From NCBI GenBank assembly GCA_951813295.1, contig CATOTI010000001.1:806001-870000 (forward strand): DNA of 64,000 nt. Reading direction: 5' to 3'. Below are positions 34,610 to 42,562 of the stretch, piece after piece. The position numbers and the translations under genes are program-made. The stretch's first letter is position 1; every line of letters starts with the position of its first letter. The DNA comes from an uncultured Pseudomonadales bacterium. Its GTDB lineage: Bacteria > Pseudomonadota > Gammaproteobacteria > Pseudomonadales > Azotimanducaceae. The notes beneath the pieces are model-generated. The model was not told the origin of the DNA. It saw only the letters and a list, made by a program, of their open reading frames with translations, and did not search any database.

Positions 34610-35175
34610 GATCGACGACCGGTCTCATCCTGGCCGGCGGTCGAGCGACTCGCATGGGTGGGGTCGACAAACCGCTCGTCGAGCTGGCCGGTCGGGCGCT
34701 CATAGATCATGTGCTGGAACGCGTGCGTCATCAGGTCGAGGACGTCATCGTCTCCTACAACCGCAACTTCGATGCCTACTACGCGCGGGGCCGCACGATG
34801 GTCCAGGACCGCGACGCAGACCAAGGACCCATCGCGGGCATTCTCGCCGCACGCCCCTTCATACGAACCACCCGAGTGATGGTCGTGCCCGGCGATACGC
34901 CGCGGTTGCCGCTCGATCTCGTCGAAAAACTGCTCGGCGCGGCGGCGCCGATTGCGCTTCCGCGAACCGCGGGCAGGCGTCAGAACCTGGTCTGCTTGAT
35001 GGACATCGGCGAACTCGACTCGCTGGCCGCGTTCTACGCCTCTGGCGGGCGAGCAATGCGTCGTTGGCTCGACACGCGCCCGGTGGCGGAGGTCACGATG
35101 CCCGAAGCGGCGTTCTTCAATGTCAACTCGAGAGAAGATCTCGAACGCCTGTCGGCCGAACTCGCGGCGTGCTGA
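34606..35175 (+). CDS. mobA: Molybdenum cofactor guanylyltransferase
   Basis: A 189-residue nucleotidyltransferase that adds GMP to molybdopterin to make the MGD cofactor needed by FdsA. The GTP-binding signature LILAGGRATRMGGVDKPLV is at the N-terminus, DQGPIAGILAA near residue 73 and VVPGDTPRLP near 94 (Mg-binding Asp). The start is a TTG lying inside the fdhD stop (TTGA), so translation is coupled. This places cofactor synthesis in the same operon as the enzyme. Confidence 0.92.
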   Translation: MRSTTGLILAGGRATRMGGVDKPLVELAGRALIDHVLERVRHQVEDVIVSYNRNFDAYYARGRTMVQDRDADQGPIAGILAARPFIRTTRVMVVPGDTPRLPLDLVEKLLGAAAPIALPRTAGRRQNLVCLMDIGELDSLAAFYASGGRAMRRWLDTRPVAEVTMPEAAFFNVNSREDLERLSAELAAC

Positions 35176-35219
35176 ACGGCCGCCTAATATCATCTTCCCT
35201 TTTCCCGACGGAAATCCCA

Positions 35220-35972
35220 GTGATCGAAATCGACCGCGCCGAGAAATCCCTCACCATTCGTTTCAAGGATCGCTTTCTCGACAACGCCGCCCTCGACGCG
35301 CTGGTCGATGCCATCCGCGATGCGAAAAGCGACGAATCCGTGCGCGCGCTAGCGATCGACGTGAGCTCCGACGGCGACGCCGGTGACGAAATGGGTCCCC
35401 TACCGGCGCGACTGACGCATCGAGCCTCGGCTGGATCACACGGGCCGGGGCCGTTGCTTCAGCAGGATGTGATCCGCGCGCTACACGACTACATGAAACC
35501 GACGATCGCCCTCCTGCATGGCGATGTTCGCGGGTTTGCGCTCGACATCGCCTGCCTCTGCGACATTCGCCTCGCCGCACCCGACGCGACGATCGTCGAC
35601 GACCGAATTCACCAGAGCCGCGCGGCGGCAACCGGCATCACCTACGTGCTACCGCGACTGATCGGCCAATCGCAAGCCATGCGCCTGCTGCTCCTCGGCG
35701 AAACGATCGATGCCGTCGAAGCGCATCGAATCCACCTCGTGCACGAGATCGTCGATCCGGCCGATTTCGGTGCGCGCATCGACGCTGTCGCCGCCCTGCC
35801 AACGCGCTCCTGGGAGGTACACAAGCTGCAGGTGATTCCGCAGCTCGACCTCGGCTTCGATGCGGCGATGACGCATTGCCTGGGTGTGCGTCAGACGCAC
35901 GTGATCGAAAATCGCGTCGAAGGCATGAAAGCCTGGCGCGAACGTCGCGACCCGGAGTTCACCGGCCGATGA
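35220..35972 (+). CDS. Enoyl-CoA hydratase/isomerase-family protein 1
   Basis: A 250-residue crotonase-fold protein. The oxyanion-hole region KPTIALLHGDVRGFALDIACLCDIRLA is recognisable in parts, as is the C-terminal GETIDAVEAHRIHLVHEIV. The two catalytic Glu of true hydratases are not evident: the first region reads HGDVRGFALDIA and the second reads THQSRAAATGITYVL-like sequence without acidic residues. Another crotonase reaction or a non-catalytic role is possible. The GTG at 35220 begins the family's usual IEIDRAEKSLTIRF strand; a GTG at 35169 overlapping the mobA stop is an alternative. Its TGA overlaps the next ATG. Confidence 0.85.
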   Translation: MIEIDRAEKSLTIRFKDRFLDNAALDALVDAIRDAKSDESVRALAIDVSSDGDAGDEMGPLPARLTHRASAGSHGPGPLLQQDVIRALHDYMKPTIALLHGDVRGFALDIACLCDIRLAAPDATIVDDRIHQSRAAATGITYVLPRLIGQSQAMRLLLLGETIDAVEAHRIHLVHEIVDPADFGARIDAVAALPTRSWEVHKLQVIPQLDLGFDAAMTHCLGVRQTHVIENRVEGMKAWRERRDPEFTGR

Positions 35973-36688
35973 GCGATCCCGACAGTTTCAAGATCGAAGA
36001 CGACGGGGCGATACGACATCTCGTGCTGAACCGCCCCGACAAACTGAACGCCATCGACCTAGATCAGCACGTCCGCATCAAAGCGAGCGTCGAGGCCGCG
36101 ACGGATGATCCGAACGTTCGTGTGATCTGCCTTTCCGGGGTCGGTCGTGCGTTCTGCGCGGGCGACGATCTCACGGCCGCGCGCGCGGACGGCCCGGATC
36201 CTCTCGAAGGTCGGCGTGTCGATCTCGATCTCGGTAGTGGCCCGACCTTCCTGCTGGAGTCCGCCGGTGTCTTGCGACGCTGCCCGAAGCCGACCGTCGT
36301 GTTACTGCACGGTCACGCGCTGGGATCGGGGTACGACTACAGTCTGTCCTGCGATTTCCGTCTGGCGACGGCCGATGTGAGTTACGGCGACCCGCGGATT
36401 CATCGCGCGCTCTGGGCTGCCGAAGGCTGGTCGTACAAGCTACCCAAGCTCACGAATCAGTCGCTCACCACGCCCATTGCCTATCTCGGCGAAACGATGG
36501 ACGGCGCCACAGCACTCGCGCGCGGATTGGTCCACGAGGTCTTCCCGGCGGGCGCGGATCTGCGGGTGGCGGCGCAACCCTTTCTCGAGCGGCTCGCGAA
36601 ACTCGACCGCTCGGCTTACGCCGCGACGAAAACGATGATCCTCGACGGCGCCGACTTACCTTTCTCAGCCTCGATGCAAAACACATGA
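35969..36688 (+). CDS. Enoyl-CoA hydratase/isomerase-family protein 2
   Basis: A 239-residue crotonase-fold protein. It starts with the standard LVLNRPDKLNAIDLD block and has the first oxyanion region GRAFCAGDDL and the second KPTVVLLHGHALGSGYDYSLSCDF. As in its neighbour, the position of the first catalytic Glu is not obvious, while DPRIHRALWAAEGWSYKLP follows where the second Glu region lies (Glu in AAEGW). Substrate is unknown. It overlaps both the preceding crotonase and the following PhyH gene by ATGA, so all three are co-translated. Confidence 0.88.
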   Translation: MSDPDSFKIEDDGAIRHLVLNRPDKLNAIDLDQHVRIKASVEAATDDPNVRVICLSGVGRAFCAGDDLTAARADGPDPLEGRRVDLDLGSGPTFLLESAGVLRRCPKPTVVLLHGHALGSGYDYSLSCDFRLATADVSYGDPRIHRALWAAEGWSYKLPKLTNQSLTTPIAYLGETMDGATALARGLVHEVFPAGADLRVAAQPFLERLAKLDRSAYAATKTMILDGADLPFSASMQNT

Positions 36689-38277
36689 CAGAACCGAAAC
36701 TCCTGAGCGACGCGGAGGTACGCGAATTCATCGTCAACGGGTTCATCGTGATCCAGCCCGACGTCGAGCCGGCACTCCATGAATCGATCGATCACCAGCT
36801 ACAGAACGCGTGGGAAAACGAGAGCTGGTACGGCAACAACATCGTCTCGCGGGTTCCCGATCTGCACCAGATCGTGCGCTCCCCACGCGTCGACGGTGCC
36901 ATTACTTCGATCGCGGGGCCCGAATACATCAACCACCCGCACCGCGCGATGCACGTGAGTACGCCGGTCGAGGACACATCGATCGACTACGCGGCCGATG
37001 TCAACGCGCCGCCCATGGGCAAAGGCTCCGTCGCAGGCTCCGGCTGGCACCAGGACGCTCACTCGCCGCTGGCACGGGCACGGCATCACCATCCGCGGTT
37101 TCTGATCGGGTTTTACTTCCCGCACGACACACCGCGATCAATGGGGCCGACCCGTATTCAGGCGGGCTCCCATCTTTACTCACAGCCGGTCGAACCCCAC
37201 GCCGTGGTGTTGCCCGAAATCCTTCCCGCCGGGTCGTTCATGCTCGTGCATTTCGACATGGTGCATGCGGCGTTCCCCAATCGGTCCGATCGCGCGCGGT
37301 TCATGGTGAAGTTCGTCTTCACCCGCACGCGGCATCCAACGGCGCCAAGCTGGAATCACGTCGAGTCAAACTGGCAGAGACCCGATGCGGGGCTCGTGGG
37401 TTACGACATCACGCCGGCCTGGCAGGCGACCTGGAACTGGATGCGCGGCGTGCCCATCGAGACCAATGGCCTCGCACTACTCGACCAGCCCTGGCCCGAT
37501 GCGGACGATCAGGTCGCTCGACTCAACACGATCTACTCGTTTCCCCACGACCAGGCGACGATCGAACGACTCTACGATCGTCTTCTCTCGAACGCCGGCA
37601 AGGACAAGCACAAACGCATTCTCGCGAGGAACCGTGACGGCGACCCCGTCCCGCGAGACGACACCACCGGCTTTCCTCGATGCTGGAACGAACGCGCAAT
37701 CGTCATGGAAGACGAGGCTTACGCGCTGACGGCGATCGGCGCCGCCGTAGCACCAACGGTCGCCGCCATGTGTGAACACGACGACCCATGGATTCAGATC
37801 AACGCGGCTTTTGTCCTCGGCGAACTGGGCCCCGCTGCCAGGAACGCCCTTCCCGCCCTGGTCGAGCTTCTTCAAAGCCCGGTGAGCGCTGTCGTTCGCC
37901 AGGCGCTCGATGCCATCGGGAGTGTCGGAGTCGGTATCGAATTGGCGCTCGATGAGATCGAACGGCTACTCAAGACGACCAACGACGACTGGCAGGAGGC
38001 GCAGGTGATGCGCGGATGGGTCGACGCCGACCAGGTCCGCCTCAACGCCGCCTTCGCGCTGGTGAACGCGGTGACGGTCGGTGGATTAGACGCCGCGACC
38101 GCCGCGACGATCGAGGGTTTATTGATCGATTCGCTAGACGATCCAAACGGTTACGTCGGCGCGATCGCGGCGGACGGACTCAAGCGAATGAAGTCGCCGT
38201 CCGCCATCGACGCCGCGTTTCAGTACCTCGCCGATCGTCGCTGGGACGAGAGCTTGAGCAAGCGCAAACCGTTCTAG
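36685..38277 (+). CDS. PhyH-family dioxygenase fused to C-terminal HEAT-like repeats
   Basis: A 530-residue fusion. Residues 1-230 form a phytanoyl-CoA dioxygenase-type Fe(II)/2-oxoglutarate domain with His122 and Asp124 (GWHQDAHS) and distal His194 (FDMVHAAFPN). Residues about 340-520 are HEAT-like helical repeats, e.g. DPWIQINAAFVLGELGPAARNALPALVELLQ read in two parts, then repeats ending NGYVGAIAADGLKRM. HEAT arrays usually bind proteins; here they may recruit a CoA enzyme. The fusion is about 240 residues longer than a plain PhyH protein. It overlaps the upstream crotonase (ATGA) and shares a CTAG stop with telA-like on the other strand. Confidence 0.87.
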   Translation: MTEPKLLSDAEVREFIVNGFIVIQPDVEPALHESIDHQLQNAWENESWYGNNIVSRVPDLHQIVRSPRVDGAITSIAGPEYINHPHRAMHVSTPVEDTSIDYAADVNAPPMGKGSVAGSGWHQDAHSPLARARHHHPRFLIGFYFPHDTPRSMGPTRIQAGSHLYSQPVEPHAVVLPEILPAGSFMLVHFDMVHAAFPNRSDRARFMVKFVFTRTRHPTAPSWNHVESNWQRPDAGLVGYDITPAWQATWNWMRGVPIETNGLALLDQPWPDADDQVARLNTIYSFPHDQATIERLYDRLLSNAGKDKHKRILARNRDGDPVPRDDTTGFPRCWNERAIVMEDEAYALTAIGAAVAPTVAAMCEHDDPWIQINAAFVLGELGPAARNALPALVELLQSPVSAVVRQALDAIGSVGVGIELALDEIERLLKTTNDDWQEAQVMRGWVDADQVRLNAAFALVNAVTVGGLDAATAATIEGLLIDSLDDPNGYVGAIAADGLKRMKSPSAIDAAFQYLADRRWDESLSKRKPF

Positions 38278-39467
38278 GTGTTGCGCTGCTGACCCGCGGC
38301 CTGATTGATCACGATCAAGTAGTCCTCGGCGGCGGCGTTGCCCGATTCCATCCGTTCGATGGAGTCCTCCATCCGACCCGTGAGGTCATCCATTTCGGCG
38401 ATCGATTGCGCCATCGTGGGCAATGCGTCGCGACGGAACTGACGAAGATCGTTGAGCGCATCATCGACGTCCTGGAACGCCTTTTTCAGCACATCGAGAT
38501 CGAGCTGCGCTTCGGTCGCCTGTTTCTGAATAGCCGTACCCTGGGTCTTGAGCTGCTCGGCCGTTTGACCGATCAATTCGTTCGTCGTCTGGTTGACCGC
38601 CTGAACACCCTCGAGCACTTTCTTCTGCCGGACCAGCGCGATCTGCAAGGTCGCGGCGGTATTGAGTGCCGTCACCGTGACGTTCATGGCCCGGTCGACG
38701 CCGAGGATCAGTTGGCGGTTGTTGCGAATGATGACTTCCGTCGCGAGCACACCTTGCTGATTGACCGCCAGTTGCTGCTGCAGATCGATGATCCGCTGGC
38801 GTAACGGGAAGAGCAGTTCTTCCTCCATGAACTGCCGCTTGGGCTCGCCTTCCGCGATCTCAGCCGTAGCCGCCGTCAGCCTCTCGTCCAGAAGCTCGCC
38901 GAGCCGCACATATTCCTTCAGGTCGAATGTGAGTTCGCGCATGCGACGCTGATCGTCCGTGAGCGTGTCGTTATCGCGCTCGAGCTGACCGCGGCCGTCT
39001 CGCAGGCTCTGGATGATGTCTTCGATCACCTTGTCGACGCGCTGATACTGCGCAAACCACTTCGACAACGGCGTGCCGAATCCAGGTAGCTTCGACAGGA
39101 AACGGCGCATGCCCGACATGTTGAAATCGACCCGATTGGGATTGATCTCACTGACTTGCGACTGCAGCGTCAGCAGGTTGTTGGCGACATCGCCCCCTTC
39201 TTCGGCGTCGGTCATGAGCGTCGCCATCGGCGTCTTCATCAACGTGCTCTGCTGGCGCAGCTCTTCCTGCACCTTGGTGCCGAGCTGACGCATGGCACGC
39301 GCCTGACCATCGCGCCGCGTGAGGTCCTTCGGGTCGATCGCGACTATCTGCGCCACCAGCGCATCGGCCTGGGCGACAAGGTTCGATTGATCCGACTCTT
39401 CCTTCAGTTCGAGATCGCCCGCGATCGCTTCAGCCGTCACTGTGATTGGTTTGTCCGTTACTGCCAT
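38274..39467 (-). CDS. TelA-family toxic-anion-resistance-like protein
   Basis: A 397-residue soluble, almost entirely helical protein of the TelA (KlaA/TerA-cluster) family. The family core is visible: NPNRVDFNMSGMRRFLSKLPGFG, then LERDNDTLTDDQRRM, FPLRQRIIDLQQQLAVNQQG, and the NRQLILGVDRAMNVTVTALNTA block. TelA proteins are linked to tellurite and cell-envelope stress resistance by an unknown mechanism. It is the last gene of a minus-strand trio with two membrane proteins. No other tellurite-resistance gene is present. It ends in CTAG shared with the PhyH-HEAT gene. Confidence 0.9.
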   Translation of the reverse strand: MAVTDKPITVTAEAIAGDLELKEESDQSNLVAQADALVAQIVAIDPKDLTRRDGQARAMRQLGTKVQEELRQQSTLMKTPMATLMTDAEEGGDVANNLLTLQSQVSEINPNRVDFNMSGMRRFLSKLPGFGTPLSKWFAQYQRVDKVIEDIIQSLRDGRGQLERDNDTLTDDQRRMRELTFDLKEYVRLGELLDERLTAATAEIAEGEPKRQFMEEELLFPLRQRIIDLQQQLAVNQQGVLATEVIIRNNRQLILGVDRAMNVTVTALNTAATLQIALVRQKKVLEGVQAVNQTTNELIGQTAEQLKTQGTAIQKQATEAQLDLDVLKKAFQDVDDALNDLRQFRRDALPTMAQSIAEMDDLTGRMEDSIERMESGNAAAEDYLIVINQAAGQQRNT

Positions 39468-39496
39468 CGTTTTTCCTTAAGAGCCCGCCGGACGAG

Positions 39497-40282
39497 TTAC
39501 TTGAGTGAACTCGCCCGTGCAGTGAGGCGTTGGAGGTCCTTGAGCGCAACTTCGAGTTCAACTTCGGCGCGCCCGGTCTGCGTATCCGCTTCGGCCACGG
39601 CTGCCGTGACCGCGTCGAGTTGTGTCAGCGCCGTTTCGTTTTTTCGGTGCAGGTTGGAAGCTTCGGTAATGCGCGAGTGCAAGAGTTCGCGACGTGCCCG
39701 CAAAGCCGTGGTTCGTTCCGTCGCGTCGGCGTCGACCCGACCTTTCAAACGCGTGATTTCGCGCTCGATGTACTTCGCATCGATCGCACTCACGGATTTG
39801 GTCAACAAGGTGACCTTCTCGAGATTGTCGAGCCCGCCGAGCATGACCTGCTCGGCGGCGGTGACGAACCGAATGTAAGTGAGTTCCGTCGGTTCGAGCT
39901 TGCGGTCGAGAATGTCCGTGAAGTTTCGGTACTTCGCCTCGAACGACTTGAGCTGTCGAAGGCCGACTGGATCGCCGATCTCCGCAAGTTCCTTGCGCAA
40001 TTTACCGAGCGCCTTCTTGCGCTTCCTGTCGAGCGACCGCGCGACTCGTTGCGCAATGCGGTTGGCGTTTCTGTCGCGACGCACGAAGACCTGCCAAAAC
40101 CAGTTCGCCGCGGAGAGCGCAAACAAGCCACCGATGAGCCCCAAGAAGGTCGCGATCGTGCCGTTGAAGAGCCCGTAGACGACCACGAGGACAGCCGCGG
40201 CAATGGGATAGACCGTAAACGGCCGCTGAAGCGCTTCCGACGGAACGCGAGATCGGACGGATTCCGGGGAAAGCTCGTCCAT
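39497..40282 (-). CDS. Two-helix membrane protein with long coiled-coil tail (TelA-operon partner)
   Basis: A 261-residue protein. Two hydrophobic segments lie near 24-42 and 43-65, followed by a basic stretch (RRDRNANRIAQRVARSLDRKRKK) that should face the cytoplasm. Residues 70-255 are highly charged helices typical of coiled coils. Location in a TelA operon resembles the XpaC-type partner found beside telA in many bacteria, but I cannot confirm homology. It probably anchors TelA to the inner membrane (inference). Its ATG shares one base with the stop of the upstream 62-residue gene (TGATG). Confidence 0.75.
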   Translation of the reverse strand: MDELSPESVRSRVPSEALQRPFTVYPIAAAVLVVVYGLFNGTIATFLGLIGGLFALSAANWFWQVFVRRDRNANRIAQRVARSLDRKRKKALGKLRKELAEIGDPVGLRQLKSFEAKYRNFTDILDRKLEPTELTYIRFVTAAEQVMLGGLDNLEKVTLLTKSVSAIDAKYIEREITRLKGRVDADATERTTALRARRELLHSRITEASNLHRKNETALTQLDAVTAAVAEADTQTGRAEVELEVALKDLQRLTARASSLK

Positions 40283-40470
40283 CAGGCTTCCCGCAACCGC
40301 GAAGGCGGTGCTTGGGCAACTTGCATCGTCACGGCATCCAAGGCGTGGTCCGCGGCGTCCGATACTTCCGCGGGCGGACCCGAGTTGGTCGCCGTCAACG
40401 AGCGAAAGATCAGTATCAGGATCGTGCCGAGCACGACGAGCACAATCGCAAACTTCGTGTGTCCGCGCAT
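40282..40470 (-). CDS. Small single-span membrane protein
   Basis: A 62-residue protein with one membrane helix (about 7-24, FAIVLVVLGTILILIF) after a short basic N-terminus. The remainder is a hydrophilic tail, AEVSDAADHALDAVTMQVAQ. It is the first gene of the TelA operon and overlaps the coiled-coil gene by TGATG, which argues that it is real despite its size. I do not recognise the family. Confidence 0.65.
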   Translation of the reverse strand: MRGHTKFAIVLVVLGTILILIFRSLTATNSGPPAEVSDAADHALDAVTMQVAQAPPSRLREA

Positions 40471-40794
40471 CTAAGGCTCCGAGAACTCAAGTCTGACGAA
40501 GGGAACTGCCGTCACTCGCATTCGGCCGGGAGCGACAAGGACCATATTCTCTTCATCGAACGTAAGAAAAGTCGATTTCCGCATGGCTAAAGCCTCAACT
40601 TCGAACGGTCGTGATCAGTCTTCTCGACCGACCGTTGTTGAGCCTAACCGTCTCGCACGAAATCGCGAAGTCGCCGCTTTTGCTCGACACGCCGGAAACT
40701 CGGCCGTCACTCTTCACCTGTCGCCACAAAGACACCATTACAACTGGGGGCAACCCCTTCGCGGTTCAAGCCATCACGCCGAGCCTTCGCTCAA
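40471..40794. other. 324-base non-coding gap between TelA operon and DUF3750 gene
   Basis: No credible gene is seen. Two short plus-strand open frames (60-71 codons, 40,583-40,805) have no recognisable sequence and no neighbours, so I leave them out. The part near 40,471-40,600 should hold the minus-strand promoter of the TelA operon; I see no clear -35/-10 pair. A GGGGCAACCCC mini-palindrome (40,747-40,757) is too short to call a terminator. Confidence 0.6.
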
Positions 40795-41214
40795 CTAACG
40801 ACTGATGTCGTCGCAACCCACTTGAAAGTTTCGTCCGAACGCGCGCCAGGGCAAGCGAAAGCTCTCGCCCAACGCCCATTGCGCGAACGTATTGCTGTTC
40901 GGCCCCGGCCAGTACCGATAACGATCACAGAAAGGATAGGCATCCGCCGCGCCTTCGAGCCGATCGACGATCTGCTCCGCCACGTCACCTTCGAACGCCG
41001 CGAGGCGCCACCCCGGTCCGTTACCCACGCCTTGCTGCGGTGCCAGCAGATCGAAATGGAGGTGGCCACGACTCCCCGCCTTGAGGTTCGGCTTCTGCCA
41101 AACCTCAAACCGGTCGCGGCCGTTCACGACAAGCCAGCAATGCACGGCGATCGCGCCGATGAACGGGATCCTGGCGGCGTAGACCTCGACGCGACACACG
41201 TCAGTCGAAGGCAC
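40795..41214 (-). CDS. DUF3750 family protein
   Basis: A 139-residue DUF3750 protein. The family signature is visible: RVEVYAARIPFIGAIAVHCW at the N-terminus, and YPFCDRYRYWPGPNSNTF in the C-terminal third. The reaction is unknown. The GTG at 41214 overlaps the upstream DsbA-like gene by 14 bases; a GTG 15 bases downstream is the alternative start. It follows the two DsbA-fold genes in one minus-strand group, but a shared function is not evident. Confidence 0.85.
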   Translation of the reverse strand: MPSTDVCRVEVYAARIPFIGAIAVHCWLVVNGRDRFEVWQKPNLKAGSRGHLHFDLLAPQQGVGNGPGWRLAAFEGDVAEQIVDRLEGAADAYPFCDRYRYWPGPNSNTFAQWALGESFRLPWRAFGRNFQVGCDDISR

Positions 41215-41779
41215 CGGCTCCCGCGAGCATCCGTTCGATCATTGGAAGATGCTGCCGACCGAGGAACACCTGCCCCTGAACGTGATAGCCCGGTGTCGCG
41301 AATAAACCGAGTTCATCGATACGTGCCTCGTTGGCGGCACGCAGGTCTTCGATATCCGCCGTGGCCACCGGGACGTCTACCGCCTTGAGGCGTGCGGCGA
41401 TGGTCGGCTCGTCGAGGGTTATCTCGTTGGCCCAATACGCACGAAGCGTGTCGGTGGCAAACGAGCGTCCCCGACCGTGCCGATTGGCCAGGAGCATGGC
41501 GTCGATAGCGCCTTGCGTGTCGATCGACGCCGGTTCGCGGGCGAGATTGACGCCGAGCCACGCGGCATAGCGACGCTGATCAAAAGCTTCGTATTCGGCT
41601 CGCACCCGAAAATGTCGCTCGGACACCGTTTCCTCCGCCTTCTCGGCAGGAACGGGGCGCACGTCACGCGCCATCGGGAGCAATTCGAGGTCGATGCCGA
41701 GGCGATCGACGAACTGCATCGTGCGCTCAAAGGCGAGAAACGAGGGAAGCGTGGCGAAGTCGAAAGTGAAGCTGAGCAT
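41201..41779 (-). CDS. DsbA-fold protein, 2-hydroxychromene-2-carboxylate isomerase-like, copy 2
   Basis: A 192-residue thioredoxin-fold protein of the DsbA/HCCA-isomerase group. It begins SFTFDFATLPSFLAF, where the family has a FDxxSPxxY-type site, with no CxxC motif, so it is not a disulfide oxidoreductase. The C-terminal cis-Pro loop is GLFATPGYHVQGQVFLGRQHLPMIE. Such proteins bind glutathione and isomerise aromatic-degradation intermediates. The catalytic Ser is less clear than in copy 1. The start (ATG 41779 or GTG 41782) overlaps the stop of copy 1. Confidence 0.8.
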   Translation of the reverse strand: MLSFTFDFATLPSFLAFERTMQFVDRLGIDLELLPMARDVRPVPAEKAEETVSERHFRVRAEYEAFDQRRYAAWLGVNLAREPASIDTQGAIDAMLLANRHGRGRSFATDTLRAYWANEITLDEPTIAARLKAVDVPVATADIEDLRAANEARIDELGLFATPGYHVQGQVFLGRQHLPMIERMLAGAGAFD

Positions 41780-42501
41780 CACGTCCAGCTACCCGACGGT
41801 GTCAACGAGGCGTCTGTTTCGTAAGCGACGTCAGGCGCAGGACCCTCCCTGCCCGTTAGAAGCCATCGAATGATCGGTAGGTGCTCGCGACCAAAAAACC
41901 GCTCTTCCCCGACAATGTAAGTCGGCACGCCATAGATACCCGCTTGGTGAAGACGTGGCTGGAACTCGTCGTGCGCGCCGCGCCCTTCCCCCGTAGCGTA
42001 GCTCGAGAAATCAGCCGCGGACGCACCTGCTTCGGCGACCAGCGCCGCGACGACATCGAGCGACTCGATGTCGCAATCCCGCTTCCAGAAGCGTTCATAA
42101 ACCAGATCCAGGTATCGCGCCTGAGCGTCCGAATCGGTCTCACCGAGAAACGTCATGGCGATCGAGGCGAGCGATGAGTCCCAGATCTTCTGTGTCCCGT
42201 AAAGCACGATGTCGCGCATTCGTGCGTAACGTTTCGCGTCCATGTAGGCATAACGAACGCCTTGCCACTGCCGCGGCGTCCGGTTGCTCTCGACGACCTT
42301 GCCTTCCTTGTTCGTCTTGGCCGAACCGAGATAGCTCGGGATATCGAGCGTGAGCGGACGCCAGTCGATCGATATCCCGATCTCCTCCGCCATCCGACGT
42401 GTCGGGTCCTTCGCGAGGTACGCATAGGGACTCTTGATGTCGAGGTAGACGATGAGGTCGGCACGGGAACTTAAGGGTTCGGAGTAGCTCATGAGCGCCA
42501 T
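41779..42501 (-). CDS. DsbA-fold protein, 2-hydroxychromene-2-carboxylate isomerase-like, copy 1
   Basis: A 240-residue DsbA/kappa-class GST-type protein. The active-site strand reads VYLDIKSPYAYLA: the Ser-Pro replaces CxxC and matches HCCA isomerases, which use glutathione. The cis-Pro loop is GIYGVPTYIVGEERFFGREHLP. A helical insertion lies between them. The family acts in naphthalene-type ring degradation. It is followed without a gap by a second, diverged copy, suggesting an old tandem duplication. It diverges from the acyl-CoA carboxylase gene 61 bases away. Confidence 0.88.
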   Translation of the reverse strand: MALMSYSEPLSSRADLIVYLDIKSPYAYLAKDPTRRMAEEIGISIDWRPLTLDIPSYLGSAKTNKEGKVVESNRTPRQWQGVRYAYMDAKRYARMRDIVLYGTQKIWDSSLASIAMTFLGETDSDAQARYLDLVYERFWKRDCDIESLDVVAALVAEAGASAADFSSYATGEGRGAHDEFQPRLHQAGIYGVPTYIVGEERFFGREHLPIIRWLLTGREGPAPDVAYETDASLTPSGSWT

Positions 42502-42562
42502 GATAGAGTCCGCGGCTTCGCCCTGGAATGGCGCCAGGGCCGCACGAGTGGAAAGTTAGATC

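Noticed and set aside
37140..38277. Frameshift or gene fusion error at the PhyH-HEAT junction
   Set aside because: The reading frame is open through the junction with normal codon use and no homopolymer run, so a natural fusion is more likely than an assembly error.
40583..40805. Two short plus-strand open frames between the TelA operon and DUF3750
   Set aside because: They overlap each other in different frames and have no recognisable domain or coupling to a neighbour. I leave the gap as non-coding.
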